Position numbers and translations under genes: made by a program. Of a stretch of 64,000 bases of DNA, positions 1 through 23,999 are shown piece by piece. Every line of letters begins with the position of its first letter. The first letter of the stretch is position 1. The notes beneath the pieces were generated by a model. It ran no database searches and was not told the DNA's origin. It saw only the letters and a list, made by a program, of their open reading frames with translations. The DNA lies in assembly GCA_026745465.1 (NCBI GenBank), contig JACYXH010000189.1:494501-558500 (forward strand). The letters are read 5' to 3'. This DNA comes from Lota lota (lineage: Eukaryota; Chordata; Actinopteri; Gadiformes; Lotidae).

Positions 1-346
1 ATTTCTGACGTCCGTACATTGTGCGATGTGTTTGTGGTTCAGAACTGGTATCTTGTAACCAGCTAGTATCAGAGAGATTGTTTTATATCAGATGTTCCAG
101 ATGCTGCATTCCAGTCAACATGTCGTCCCTGTTCTTCCATTAACCATTAGTTATGTAAGTATTGTGATGTGTTTATGAGCAGGGTGTCAGGAGAGACATC
201 AATAGTGTGCGACTGGGAATGCACAGCATTGCTCTGAAATTGTTGTTAAATAAATAAATATTTATACACACGAAAACAAAAGATCATTCCTCAACATCGA
301 CTGCATGTATTTAGACACCGGAAGGAAGTGTGTCTAGACTACTTAC

Positions 347-459
347 ATAGATCTCCATTTTCCTGTACAGCCCGTAGTTGAGCAGGAGGTTGTGGGTCAT
401 GCGGATCCTGTGGGGCTTCATTGGATGCCCCTGGCCATAGTAGTAGTTCCCCACGTCCC
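347..459 (-). CDS. hdac1: hdac1 coding exon 2
   Basis: The exon codes residues 17-54, start of the deacetylase fold, including [16 protein letters not shown]. It ends in phase 0 at MEIY, the conserved boundary before RPHKA, with donor GTAAGT. Confidence 0.93.
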
Positions 460-1264
460 CTGGAGAGTGGGAAACAGTTCACGGAAAACAATTCTCTCAA
501 ACGATTGTGTTCGTTTTTTACTTTTTTTTAATCATACATACTTTGAATTCAGTTGAGGCGTTACAAATCATCGACGAACACCAACTATTGATAACCCTAC
601 CCTGTGGGGGACACCGTTACTATGGTCGCCCCCATTGTAAAAGCATCCGCTCCAATGTGGTCGTTCGTAAAACAACGTTATCTACGGTGCTCCTCTTATG
701 TCCCCGGCTTTCTAACGGGGTACCGCTACTACAATACTGAACTGGCAGTGAACATAGTTTACGCAAGCTGTATGGCAAACGGTTGGAAATGGAGATTTTA
801 AGATCCGTTGATTCAATGGATTGATATAGGAAGTGGATCTCATGGACGAGCATCTTAGCGCCCGGTCGACTGCCTCCATGGAGGCTTCATTACCTAGCGA
901 AAGACCTACATTCAAACCCCAAAATGCTCAGGGTTCATTAGCTAAAGAACGGGTTTCTTTGAAATATGTGAAACAATATCAGTAAGGAACAGCAAAATAG
1001 CTTAATTACGTGATGTAGCCTCACACCAAGCTAACATTAGCAACCATCACAGGCTAGTTAGCTAATGCTCAAGCTAGCACGCTGGCTACTCTTGTTAGCT
1101 AGTCGTTTGGCACCACTTTCAGAAAGGATTACATGCAATTATCAATAAATCTGTCCACAGGGTTCGCGCTATCATAAACGTATGCAAAACAAGAGTGCAT
1201 ATGTCTTCTATTTACCGTCATAATAATAGCAAACTTTCTTCTTTGTTCCTTGAGACAGCGCCAT
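347..1264 (-). CDS. hdac1: Histone deacetylase 1, 5' part (coding exons 1-2; gene continues beyond the left edge)
   Basis: This is the N-terminus of a class I zinc-dependent histone deacetylase, the catalytic subunit of nuclear Sin3, NuRD and CoREST corepressor complexes. Exon 1 is 1264-1216 and reads [17 protein letters not shown]. Exon 2 is 459-347 and reads from [20 protein letters not shown] to [11 protein letters not shown]. The splice phase closes (49 + 113 nt = 54 codons), with donors GTAAAT after exon 1 and GTAAGT after exon 2 and an AG acceptor at 460-461. The DVGNYYY stretch favours HDAC1 over HDAC2, which has DIGNYYY. Only the first 54 residues are present, and the catalytic His/Asp residues lie outside the window. 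The start is the first ATG and matches the family start. Confidence 0.93.
1216..1264 (-). CDS. hdac1: hdac1 coding exon 1
   Basis: The exon holds the start codon (ATG at 1264-1262) and 16 codons plus one base. It is followed by the donor GTAAAT. Confidence 0.9.
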
Positions 1265-1549
1265 TTTAGCCCAGTTCTCCACAGTGCTCGGTGCGCACCG
1301 GGTTGTCTCCGCACAAGGCAACTGGTGCTGCTGTTGGACCAATCACAGCCGTCTCCTCTAGTCGCCATCATGACGTCTGCTGAACCCATCACGGTGCTGA
1401 GGCTTGACTCTACAACGTACTCATACACTCGTGTACACTTAATGCACGCAATACAACATGCTAGATGAAAAGTAGCACACGTTCAAGTGTGTTTTGAGCA
1501 ATATTACACATCTGTGTGAACATACAATGTATTGGATGTGTTGGATATA
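1265..1549 (-). promoter_or_regulatory. hdac1 5' UTR / probable core promoter
   Basis: This is the unique sequence between the hdac1 start codon and the Tc1 insertion. It contains a CCAAT motif on the plus strand (1339-1343) and a CRE-like TGACGTCT (1371-1378), both common in housekeeping promoters. No TATA box is obvious. Transcription start and function are inferred from position only. Confidence 0.4.
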
Positions 1550-3119
1550 CACTGCTCAAAAAAATAAAGGGAACACTTAAACAACACAATGTAACTCCAA
1601 GTCAATCACACTTCTGTGAAATCAAACTGTCCACTTAGGAAGCAACACTGATTGACAATAAATGTCACATGCTGTTGTGCAAATGGAATAGACAACAGGT
1701 GGAAATTATAGGCAATTAGCAAGACACCCCCAATAAAGGAGTGGTTCTGCAGGTGGTGACCACAGACCACTTCTCAGTTCCTATGCTTCCTGGCTGATGT
1801 TTTGGTCACTTTTGAATGCTGGCGGTGCTTTCACTCTAGTGGTAGCATGAGACGGAGTCTACAACCCACACAAGTGGCTCAGGTAGTGCAGCTCATCCAG
1901 GATGGCACATCAATGCGAGCTGTGGCAAGAAGGTTTGCTGTGTCTGTCAGCGTAGTGTCCAGAGCATGGAGGCGCTACCAGGAGACAGGCCAGTACATCA
2001 GGAGACGTGGAGGAGGCCATAGGAGGGCAACAACCCAGCAGCAGGACCGCTACCTCCGCCTTTGTGCAAGGAGGAGCAGGAGGAGCACTGCCAGAGCCCT
2101 GCAAAATGACCTCCAGCAGGCCACAAATGTGTCTGCTCAAACGGTCAGAAACAGACTCCATGAGGGTGGTATGAGAGCCCGACGTCCACAGGTGGGGGTT
2201 GTGCTTACAGCCCAACACCGTGCAGGACGTTTGGCATTTGCCAGAGAACACCAAGATTGGCATATTCACCACTGGCGCCCTGTGCTCTTCACAGATGAAA
2301 GCAGGTTCACACTGAGCACATGTGACAGACGTGACAGAGTCTGGAGACGCCGTGGAGAACATTCTGCTGCCTGCAACATCCTCCAGCATGACCGGTTTGG
2401 CGGTGGGTCAGTCATGGTGTGGGGTGGCATTCTTTGGGGGGCCGCACAGCCCTCCATGTGCTCGCCAGAGGTAGCCTGACTGCCATTAGGTACCGAGATG
2501 AGATCCTCAGACCCCTTGTGAGACCATATGCTGGTGCGGTTGGCCCTGGGTTCTAATGCAAGACAATGCTAGACCTCATGTGGCTGGAGTGTGTCAGCAG
2601 TTCCTGCAAGTGGAAGGCATTGATGCTATGGACTGGCCCGCCCGTTCCCCAGACCTGAATCCAATTGAGCACATCTGGGACATCATGTCTCGCTCCATCC
2701 ACCAACGCCACATTGCACCACAGACTGTCCAGGAGTTGGCGGATGCTTTAGTCCAGGTCTGGGAGGAGATCCCTCAGGAAACCATCCGCCACCTCATCAG
2801 GAGCATGCCCAGGCGTTGTAGGGAGGTCATACAGGCACGTGGAGGCCACACACACTACTGAGCCTCATTTTGACTTGTTTTAAGGACATTACATCAAAGT
2901 TGGATCAGCCTGTAGTGTGGTTTTCCACTTTAATTTTGAGTGTGAGTCCAAATCCAGACCTCCATGGGTTGATAAATTTGATTTCCATTGATAATTTTTG
3001 TGTGATTTTGTTGTCAGCACATTCAACTATGTAAAGAAAAAAGTTTTTAATAAGATTATTTCATTCATTCAGATCTAGGATGTGTTATTTTAGAGTTCCC
3101 TTTATTTTTTTGAGCAGTT
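1550..3119 (+). mobile_element. Tc1/mariner-family DNA transposon, nearly full length, transposase broken
   Basis: The element is 1570 bp, flanked by TA target-site duplications (1548-1549 and 3120-3121). Its terminal inverted repeats begin CACTGCTCAAAAAAATAAAG on the left and AACTGCTCAAAAAAATAAAG on the right. It carries one transposase gene with a paired-like helix-turn-helix N-terminus and a DD34E catalytic core. Family and ends resemble Tc1 elements common in salmonids, pikes and lampreys, some of which are reported to have moved horizontally. Only two frameshifts are evident, so the insertion looks fairly young. It sits about 285 bp upstream of the hdac1 start codon. Confidence 0.95.
1847..2861 (+). 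pseudogene. Tc1-like transposase, frameshifted
   Basis: The coding region would give about 340 aa. It starts at ATG 1847 ([20 protein letters not shown]) and ends at TGA 2859-2861. Residues visible are the HTH region ([20 protein letters not shown]), the first Asp in LFTDESRF, the second in MQDNARPH and the Glu in NPIEHIWD; 34 residues separate the last two. The frame shifts once near 2430 (after VMVWGGI, in a T/G-run) and again near 2553 (before MQDNARPH), so three frames are used. It cannot make an intact transposase. Confidence 0.93.
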
Positions 3120-3121
3120 TA

Positions 3122-4490
3122 CATCCAACATAACGGACATCGTACATAACGGAACGGTAACGTGTGCACATTTTCCATCATGTTGGACTAACACTGACTG
3201 GGATATTATTGGATGGCAACAGCGCCACCTGTTGGCCAATTTAAGCATCCAAGCAAGCAGAATGCAGGTAAGAAGGGTCTTATTTGACTAACCCTATCTT
3301 TTCCCCCAATTAGTTTCATTTTTTTTTATGATTATGTGGATAGACTTTGACATAGCATAGGCCTACCATGCTTGATGGACGGCGATGATTAGCGATAATA
3401 ATAAAATATGAAGTACAATAAGAACGATAGGCTAACATCCATCACTTTCGATTTATTAATAATGCTCAATTGAACGGAATGAGGCGGTAATGTGGACATC
3501 AATCACATCGCTATATATAAAATAAAATATGAAACCCGAAGTAAAGACAAAAAATTAACTATAGAAGGTAATTACATAAGGCGTGGTTCTGAGAGAACGC
3601 AATGATGGAATGATGCCACAAATGACTGATCCATGTTTGTGACATTTCAATTTGCAGTCCTGCCTTTTTATTTGTCATTTAAAACATCTGCTCCTATTCT
3701 TGCTTGAGCTGGATGAATGGGTAGGTTTCAGGGTTCCTGCAGTACCTGAGAGTGAGCTCCATGAGGTGGAGACCACTGGGCCTCCAGCTCAGAACACAGG
3801 CACTTTGAAGAACACATCCATTAAGTAGACTTCATGTCCCACAGACCAACTATCATTGTCTTATCTGTCATGGTGGTCTGTCCTCTGAGCCACCTTGTTT
3901 CTTATCTCTGCAGCGATTTGTCAGCAGGAACCAGCCTTAGTTGATCTGCATCAAAGAGATTCATCAGCACAAACTTAGACATCAAATAGAAATTGATGAA
4001 TACATTTTCCTATTATGTGGTGTTACTTTCTTCCTTATTCGTGTATTTCCTCTCTCTTTCCCTCCCTTCCTCTCGTCCCGTGTCTTGCAGGCAGCTGCAG
4101 GGCAGAGAGCAGATCTGGCCGCGGTCCAGCCAGCTGTGGACCTCCTCTGGTAGGAGCCAGCCACGCCAGGAGGCCCCGTGGTCAGATACAAGAAGGACAT
4201 TATATCTCTTACGCTTCTTTTGTCAAAGGATAAAGATGAATAAAAGCACCCTCTATTTGGTGCGGCTAACGCCTAAATCCCCTTATAGTCCATAGTTTAG
4301 AGATTTCAACTTTCCAGCAGATTGATTGTCTCTTCTTGTGAAACATAATACACTTGAAACAGCTGCTTCCTGAACTCGGCCCTGCAGTGTCTCTACGGTC
4401 TTCCCTGCTTCTGCAGTGACATCACAGGGCAGGAGGGCCTCTGGAGCTTCCAGAGAAGAACCACACTGAAGCTGCTGAGGTCGGGTAGAG
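3122..4490 (+). other. Intergenic, with exon-like segments of uncertain nature
   Basis: No gene is recognised. Three stretches look exon-like on the plus strand: after the AG at 3913-3914, a short frame RFVSRNQP ending in TAG; after the AG at 4089-4090, a frame QLQGREQIWPRSSQLWTSSG followed by GTAGGA; and after an AG near 4386, a frame with QEGLWSFQRRTTLKLL. Each has a pyrimidine tract and AG, but they are short, have no family match I can name, and are not shown to join. They could be a degraded gene, a non-coding transcript or chance. Confidence 0.2.
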
Positions 4491-4492
4491 AA

Positions 4493-4653
4493 CCAGACCT
4501 TAGCCCTCACACTACCAGAGAACCAGACCCTTAGCCCTCACACTACTAGAGAACCAGACCCTTAGCCCTCACACTACTAGAGAACCAGACCCTTAGCCCT
4601 CACACTACTAGAGAACCAGACCCTTAGCCCTCACACTACTAGAGAACCAGACC
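4493..4653. repeat. 31-bp minisatellite, about 5 copies
   Basis: Unit contains CCCTCACACTACTAGAGAAC. Copies are nearly identical. Confidence 0.9.
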
Positions 4654-4881
4654 CTTTGATTGTACAAACAACAATCAAACACTCAATGTAGGTAATTTTA
4701 CCAGGGCATATAATGGCGCTCCGATGAAAAGCCCCCTAAAAGGTGAAATATCACTGGACTCTCTTTAAAAATGTATTTGCACTCATTTCATGTTTTTCAG
4801 TTAGAGGTAAAACACAATATTTGGGATGTTCTGCAGCATTAATGGATATTGACATTCAGGAGAGGACAAGAAGTGTCTTCG

Positions 4882-5075
4882 GTCTATGTAGGCCTACTCA
4901 GTAACAGATAGAGTTCAGGTAAGGAAAGGTGTCTATGTAGGCCTACTCAGTAACAGATAGAGTTCAGGTAAGGAAAGGTGTCTATGTAGGCCTACTCAGT
5001 AACAGATAAGAGTTCAGGTAAGGAAAGGTGTCTATGTAAGCCTACCCAGTAATAGAATGAGTTCAGGTAAAGAAA
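4882..5075. repeat. 49-50-bp minisatellite, 4 copies
   Basis: Unit begins TCTATGTAGGCCTACTCAGT. The last copy is the most diverged. Confidence 0.9.
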
Positions 5076-5509
5076 TTTGGGTACCTTTCTTCAGATTTGT
5101 GAGCCATTGCTGTTGTAGTCTCTGGTCTCCCTCTTTATAAAGCCATTTAATGTGACTAATAACAATATAATATGAGCATGGCTTTGTATGTGACCAATAA
5201 AAACCTGAAACTAATAACTAAAATATTTCATTAATAATAATTTTGTGAGATTATCTGTGTGTTTTACGGTGAATATCTGGCATTTACCATCTCACAACAG
5301 GGGGCAGGCCTAAGAAGAGCCTTAATAAAACAAGAGAAACGCAACTGTCATATCAGCTGTTTATTCGATAATTACTTTACATTGTATTTTGTTCCTTGGG
5401 TGACATTTGACTCAATATTTTCTATAAATAGAAAGTCTATACATTTTTACAAATGCTAGTTTTGCCTATGTTGATCGACTACGGTCTAAATCAAAGCCTA
5501 CAGAGTCTA

Positions 5510-5575
5510 TTCTATCAGCCCAGTGGATAACTGTCTCTATCCAAGTTCAAGTCTCAAATCCAATTTTGGGAAGAA
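5510..5575 (+). repeat. Possible tRNA-derived SINE fragment
   Basis: CAGCCCAGTGG resembles a pol III A box, and AGTTCAAGTCTC about 35 bases later resembles a B box. No clear body, tail or target duplication was found, so this is a weak call. Confidence 0.25.
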
Positions 5576-7010
5576 TTTATTGCTTGATAAATTACTGGTA
5601 TATTTTCATGTCTGCCAGAACATATCAAATCTGGCCAATATTTGATGTACAGGTACGTCTATTGTAATATTGTAATAGCTGTCATTATTGCATCATTGTT
5701 CAGTTACTTGCCCATAGATAGAAAGACATGTTATCCAAGGACAATGTGCTATTCTATAAATAATGCTACCATAATGCTTTGATTATTAATATAGTAATAT
5801 AGGTTCACAGTTAATGTATGTTCCCTTTAGCCATAATCAAAAACTGCAGGCACCAAACATCGTCAAAATCAAACGCTAAGGTCAACAAGTGTTGGGAGAA
5901 AGGTATTTAAAGAAGTGAAGGGATATCACCGTGGAAGGACTTTAAATTAAAAAGCTGACGAGTCCCCCAAACGAAATGTATCATTTAACTTAGACATTTA
6001 ACACAGGATCGCACTGTATTAAAGAGTAACTGAACACCGAAGCAGACCACAGGGACAGCACCACCTCTGGCGAACATAACTTATTGCAATTGGCTCAAGT
6101 TGTAGCCACAAATGGTATCACCTGGCACAGTTTTTTATGTTAAGTGGTGATCACAAACCATGTTGTCCATGAGGCTTGGTTACTCTTTAAAACAGCAGAG
6201 AAATAAAACATCACATTGTCAGGGATTCACATTACATCACGTGGATACAAATATGCAGCTACTGGTATGAGCGCGGCTGGAAAGACATCTGATTTCATGT
6301 TGTGCTTTTTTGCTCTGTGATATTATAGCTAGAGAGTTTCATACAAGCTACAGATTTCTAAGCTACTGCTGGTTGCATGCATATTGGGAAGTTGATGTGT
6401 ATCAAAATGAGACTTTACATTTCAAACAGTAGCCTCTGTTGTTAGGCAAGTCATAAACTTTGTGCATACTTATAATGCTTCTATCTGCAGTAGGGGACAT
6501 GTCTCTAATAACAAAGTGGTACATCATTCTGTGTTTTATATAACCCTACAGGGAAACCCTTTTTGGGAAGACAGCCTCCTGTACTTCCTTCCCACAGCAG
6601 TCAGATATTTTCCTGCCGTTGCACATTAACAAATCGTACTGAACTCCGCTCTCAGATTGATTGTTAGTTTGAATGAGCCCCTTTTGTAATATGAATAACA
6701 CACTGTTATAAGATGTTTCACACAAAATAGAACAAAAGGAAAAGATAAATATGTTTTAAAAGTATGGAAGGAAGAGTTTGGTTAAACCACGTGTTGATGT
6801 GAACCTTGGTCGATGGGAGTAACATTTATGATTTTTAGGCCTGGGACAAATGGAAGAAGGTATTATTCCAATCAAAGGGGAAAACAAGATAAATGAATCC
6901 ACCCGGCATTCATCATATGCTATATAGGATATAATCATTTTTATATATCATTCAAGCTACAATTTCTTTCATTCTCCAATTTTAGTTGTGTGTGATATTT
7001 CCCCTCGCCA

Positions 7011-7245
7011 ATGAATTTAGACTATACAACTGAATTTAGACTATACAACTGAATTTAGACTATACAACTGAATTTAGACTATAAAACTGAATTTAGACTA
7101 TAAAACTGAATTTAGACGATACAACTGAATTTAGACTATACAACTGAATTTAGACTATAAAACTGAATTTAGACTATACAACTGAATTTAGACTATAAAA
7201 CTGAATTTAGACTGAATTTAGAAACTGAATTTTAACTATAAAACT
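7011..7245. repeat. 19-bp AT-rich minisatellite, about 12 copies
   Basis: Unit is GAATTTAGACTATACAACT, with A/C variation at one site and degenerate copies at the right end. Confidence 0.92.
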
Positions 7246-8101
7246 GAGTACTAGAATACGACAGTGTAAACGTCACCTCAGGAACACATGTTAAAGTTTA
7301 ACATCAGCCTGAATCCCTTTGAGAAGTGTTGCCGGATGCTTTGCTGTCAGTAGATTAGGTATTGTGGCTGAAACACGCTTCTGTGAAACACACACTCTAC
7401 GAGTCTTTGCAGGAACAACTTGCAAATTTCACATAGTCCCAAGTCGAGTTTACATCATATATGTGGAAGAAAATGGAAGACTTTCTCTTTCTCTGTTTTG
7501 ATAGCTGTGAAGTTGTGCACAGTATGCTTAGCAACACACAGACTCACAGAAGCATGTTTCCAGCTTCAGTAGGATGATCAGCGAGTCCTCAAACATCGTG
7601 ATCATATACTGTTTACGTTATAACCAAAATGTCCCACCGGAAGAACTCAACTGTTACTTTCTCTACCTCTCCCTCTTTCTGAGACAAAAGACAAAATATA
7701 CTGCTATCATAATTTCATTCCATTACCTTTGGGGCACAGCATAGTTTCAACAGCTTGCTAGTTAACTAGTTAGTTGATTAAGTGCTGTTCATCTTTCATG
7801 CTGATTGGGAGGAGAGGTTCTTCACACACTCAAACTGAAAGGCAATCGGTGTCAAAGCAAGTAGGTTATACTCAAAACATGACATTAAAAGGTAGCGCAT
7901 CAAGCAACTAGTGATAGCGTTAGCCAGACTAACATCTCTACCCAAATCAAAGGTGAGCTGACACACCGGGCAATAATAACACAAAAAGACTAGACAAACA
8001 ACGTGTCTGTTCTTTGGCTAGGTGCCGAATGGATGTAGAACCAGGGAACGTGTGCCACACCAGATCGAGCGTATGACTAAAGCACGTCTAAACAGGGTAG
8101 A

Positions 8102-10590
<2,489 letters not shown>

Positions 10591-11845
10591 ATTGACAGCA
10601 ACCAAAGGTCATTATTTGTTCAGTCCATCGTCACATTTCTGCTTGTTAGCTGCCCGTGTCTCAGTGCACCCGTGTGCTGTACTTCCGAGCAGACACCGCC
10701 AGGTGGCAGTCTAACTTGTCACGACAACCTCCAACCAGACATTAAATAGCTAACCTCGATGTCCTGCGTGCAATATGCCTGTCTTATGGAATGATTGAAA
10801 ATATATTATATAAACATATGGCAACGGTTTAATATGCAAGGTATTATTATTACTATGATTATTATTATGATTATTATAATTCTCTTTTATTCTAAATTAT
10901 ATCCATGCTGCTATATTAGATTTTATCTTGCCTTATTAGTATCGTTGAGTATTTTTAAAAGCGCTATACTAAATTACCAGCCTACCTGTAAATGGACACG
11001 ATAAGGACCTGATCAGGACCTGAACAGGACCTGAACAAGACCTGACACATAAGGCCCTGAAGGATATGATAGATGTTCTTGGGGACAGGAAATAAATGAA
11101 ATCCTTTTTTTGTGGTCCATTTTGATCAACCAAATCAGTGAATGCTGACACAGGTTAGTGCATAATGTACATAGTACATAATGTGTCTCACATCAGAGAA
11201 AGAGCAAACACATACCAACTTACTTTGTTCTCTTTGATGTGTTTGTGTGTATGCATTTATTTCTAGTATTTGCTTACTTCTAAAGTTCTAAAGTGTTCAT
11301 TTATGATTCACCAGAAAGTTTACTTGGTTACCACTAGTTATATCAATTATCAGATGTTTAATTACATCTGAGTGAAATCTCACTTGAAGGAATGTCAAAT
11401 TATGTTTTACTGAGAAATATTGTATGTCTTCGATGAGTGTAATAAAATGTAGGCCTAGTAAAAACATCACAGAAATGTCCAATACAATAATAGGCTACAG
11501 AAAAAGGATTGACTGAAAATTCTGGAAAGACTGGTAAAGCATACATTATCTAGTCTAATGTAATGCAGCACTACTGTTGATTAAATGTTAAATTGTTTGT
11601 AAAGTTAGACACGTGACGATGTTATTCATTGGGACAGCTACCAAAGGTCTGTATAGGTTACGGTTAAAACTTTGGTTATTTCCTTAGTTCATTATTAAAT
11701 AAATCAACTAGGACACACAAATACTCACATACTGACAGTCACTTCACCATGTCGACAGTTAATGCTTCTTAACCATTCTTTATAAAAGGGTTGGCACTTG
11801 TAGGACAAGATGGATCAAACCAACCAGGAGCCAAGCCCACACCAC

Positions 11846-11960
11846 ACCAGTGAGGACACCGTTTGTGGCCCACACCAGTGAGGACACCGTTTGTGGCCCA
11901 CACCAGTGAGGACACCGTTTGTGGCCCCCACACCACACCAGTGAGGACACCGTTTGTGGC
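11846..11960. repeat. 28-31-bp minisatellite, 4 copies
   Basis: Unit contains CCAGTGAGGACACCGTTTGT. Copies differ by a CA-rich insert. Confidence 0.9.
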
Positions 11961-12130
11961 CCCAAATGTGAAACCCTGAGTCTTTGACCCAAACTGTGGT
12001 GGCATGGGGCACTGCAGGGGAAGGCAGAAGCTCATCTCTAACACTTGTCTCTACGTGGTTGTCTCTCCGTTTGTCCAGGTACCTTGGATAGGCCTGCTAT
12101 TAACATCTATTAACATTTATTAACATCTAC

Positions 12131-12189
12131 AGCAGGATACTGGTTTAGCAAGCTAAACCTGGTTTAGCAAGCTAAACCAGTATCCTGCT
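12131..12189. repeat. 59-bp near-perfect palindrome
   Basis: The outer 19 bases, AGCAGGATACTGGTTTAGC, are matched exactly by their reverse complement at the other end. The inner part holds two copies of GGTTTAGCAAGCTAAACC, itself almost palindromic. It would extrude as a hairpin or cruciform. Confidence 0.9.
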
Positions 12190-12606
12190 ATATAATTCAG
12201 AGGCGTATATGTTTTGTAAATGTAATATTGTAACTACAAATGTTAGGTTAAATAACTATTTAAATGGAAATGATCTTGGCTGTAAATAATTATAATAAAA
12301 TAAAGACTAAAGCAACATCCTTTATCTTGGCCTGTCTTATAAACTTGGTGTTCTTGTCGTAAGATTATTTGGACATATGCTGATGAACGTTAAATTATAT
12401 TCTGGGTATAATTTTCAAGTAAGCAGGCCAACATGCAAATAACTTTATCAACTTGATCAGAATCATCAGAGTTGCTTTTATTACATCTTAGCTTACAAGT
12501 ACGCAAGAGTAAAATTCTTAGGCTTAGATCCTCAACAGTCACACAGCAGCATCAATACAAGATCAATAACAAAGTATGTAATGATAAATAATAATAAGTA
12601 GCAACA

Positions 12607-12990
12607 TCAATACAACAATGTGTTCAAGTGGTAGTGGTACCAGCCACGGTGGTAGTGCAAAGAATAATAATAATAAAATAAATAAATAAAATGCTGTGCA
12701 AAATACAGAATAAAATGCAGATAATCAAATGGGTTGTTGTAGTGTGCGTGGGGTTGGTTTGGGGGTAATGGATTTCTCCAGGAGCCTGGCTGCTTGGGGG
12801 AAAAAAAACTGTTGGTCATCCTCTGGGTTTTGGCCCCGAGGCTTCGGTACCGCTTCCCTGACGGCAGTAGCTCAAACTGTTTCTGATTGGGGTGGCTGGT
12901 GTCCCTAATGATTCTGAGGGCCTTCTTGACACACCGGGCCTTGTAGGTGTCCTGGATGGACAGGAGATCACATACGCTGATCCTTTCAGC
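12607..12990 (-). mobile_element. 3' end of an L2/CR1-type LINE, truncated
   Basis: The minus-strand frame reads CVKKALRIIRDTSHPNQKQF then ELLPSGKRYRSL and RMTNSFFSPKQ. This matches the conserved C-terminus of L2-like reverse transcriptase ORFs (RIIRDPSHP..LFELLPSGRRYRSL..NSFFP). The upstream catalytic domains are absent, so this is a 5'-truncated dead copy. Limits are approximate. Confidence 0.65.
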
Positions 12991-13943
12991 TGTCTGCACT
13001 ACCCAGATGTTTACATCCTCAAGTGGAGAGAGATTTATAATTCTTTTTTTCACCTTAAACTTTGTTCACTTTTAAAAGTGTGTCAGTAGGTCACATTGAC
13101 ATGCTAGTCCACAGAGAAGGAGGAGTCGAGTACTGGGTCACATGATTGCTCAGTGATCTCGTTGTTCCAGTCAGAGCTAGGCTGAGAGAGGATCCTGAAT
13201 TGTAGTGTGTCCCGGTCTACCAGCAAGCAATTTCCGTTCTTTTGCTTCCTTGCTATGAGCCGTGTACACCAGTGAACAGTCCGCGGAGCGAGGTGAATTA
13301 GAACATGTCAAGCATAACAACAACAATTGACGTACAGTTTGACAAAGTAATATCCGAAACATCTAACGAAAACAGATATCTCTCTATCGGAAGTCCCGCC
13401 CACTCTCTCGCCAATAACGCTAATTCGGTCTATCCTGTTCCAGGCGTTCAGCGACGAGAACGCCTGGGAACGAGGTTAGTCAGAGCAAGCAGGTCTTCTT
13501 CGACGGTGGAGTCGCAGGGATACGTGGTCACCTTTGCAAGCAACTGATGTTATTATTATTGCTAGGAGTTTACTAATGTGTTATTAATGTGCACATTTGG
13601 ATGCCGTTAAAAACGGAAGTGTGAATAACCAATCTCGCAGTATTTCCTTCGCTGCAGACTCCCAGCTTGTCATTTCCGACGCTCTCCTGGTGTGGTGAAA
13701 AGGGTTAGGCGTTCCTGAAGAGATCAGCTGCACCGACAATAGTGAAATGCTCTCTGTGCACATCTATTGGTGGATTGACGTGATCGATTCATTGTGACTT
13801 CATATTGTTTCACGGTGTAGCCTCACCATTAGGACATTCTTCGAGTAACACCAGTCAGCGACATCTAGTTGCTGATCCATAAATCAGCAGATACGGCTTC
13901 CAAGTCGAGGTAGCAAGAAGGACAAGCCGCCAGCCAGGAGGAC

Positions 13944-23002
<9,059 letters not shown>

Positions 23003-23155
23003 ACCCCCACCCCAGAGCTGCAGCAGCCACTGGTGTCGTCACCCCGGCGTCGTGACAACCAACCACACCACCACCCCCATCAGCAGCTCGCATGACCTTT
23101 CCATCAAACCTCCATTTCATTGGACTTCCGACATCCGTGAACACCTGCACCACCA

Positions 23156-23256
23156 CAGCTAGCTAGCCAAGCTAGCCAAGCTTACCAAGCTAGCCAAGCT
23201 AACCAAGCTAACCCAGCTAGCCAAGCTAGCCCAGCTAGCCAAGCTAGCCTAGCTGC
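23156..23256. repeat. AGCTAGCCA-type short repeat
   Basis: About 12 units of AGCTAGCCA or AGCTAACCA lie in the nr1d2 3' UTR. Confidence 0.85.
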
Positions 23257-23999
23257 CTTCGCATGACGTCAGAGGCCTCTAGGACTTAGACAGTGAGCTG
23301 AACTGAAAAGGGTTGAACGTATGAAACGTGGATGGAATACGTGTCAGCGTTTGGGGCTGGGGGGTCTGCAGACCATAATATGTCGTTCTACTGTAGGGCT
23401 GTAAGGCCTCTGTTGTGGGAATACAGACATATGAAAGCACTGACTCAATGTTATTTCGTTTCACCTTGTGTTAGGTGTGTGAGTGTGTAGCAAAAGAAAA
23501 ACGATTTTTGCAGATGTTAGGAGCATCTACTTTGTATAGTGTAGACTTAGTTGGCATTAATAGTGCAATATGTGATGCTTCTGGCTGTTTCCTCCTGTCC
23601 TGGTGTTGGAGAACTCAAGAGGAGTCAGCAGGAATTCCTCTAAATAAAAGCAGATGAGGCCACGAGGTTGGCGCAAAGAGAAAATATTTAACGACCAAGC
23701 GTGTCTTTGTTAGACAATGGCGCAGTGCGTCTGGATACAATTACAGCAAGAAAAACAGTGGAACTTAATTTGGTAATCAAGGTAATTCTTTGTTTAGATT
23801 TCTGTTTTTAATATGATTACTATTTTTCTCTATCCCCGCTCCCAAGGCTCATTCACGTATTGTGATTCAACAATGCAAAACCAGTTTTATCAGGATTTAA
23901 GAAAGAAAATATGTTCACATTTAAATCTTCCCCACTTCCCATTTTGAAACAAACCTATGTAATTTCCCTGTTAACTCGGTGGCTGCTCACGAGTGTTCC

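Larger units (their letters stand above)
4654..8101. other. Intergenic region between hdac1 upstream sequence and tmem42
   Basis: AT-rich sequence without a convincing gene on either strand. It holds two minisatellites (4882-5075 and 7011-7245) and a possible tRNA-derived SINE remnant near 5510-5575. The 3' UTR of tmem42 should occupy some of the right end, but I see no clear polyadenylation signal that fixes it. Confidence 0.5.
10591..13100. other. Intergenic region between tmem42 and nr1d2
   Basis: tmem42 (leftward) and nr1d2 (rightward) diverge here, so both promoters should lie in this interval. Apart from a minisatellite (11846-11960), a palindrome (12131-12189) and a LINE end (12607-12990), I see no further gene. 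A motif close to a ROR/Rev-erb site, AGTAGGTCA, lies at 13085-13093 with one mismatch in its AT-rich flank. Confidence 0.5.

Noticed and set aside
347-1264. Assignment as HDAC2
   Set aside because: DGDVGNYYY and the [10 protein letters not shown] start fit HDAC1; HDAC2 has DIGNYYY and a GGG insertion.
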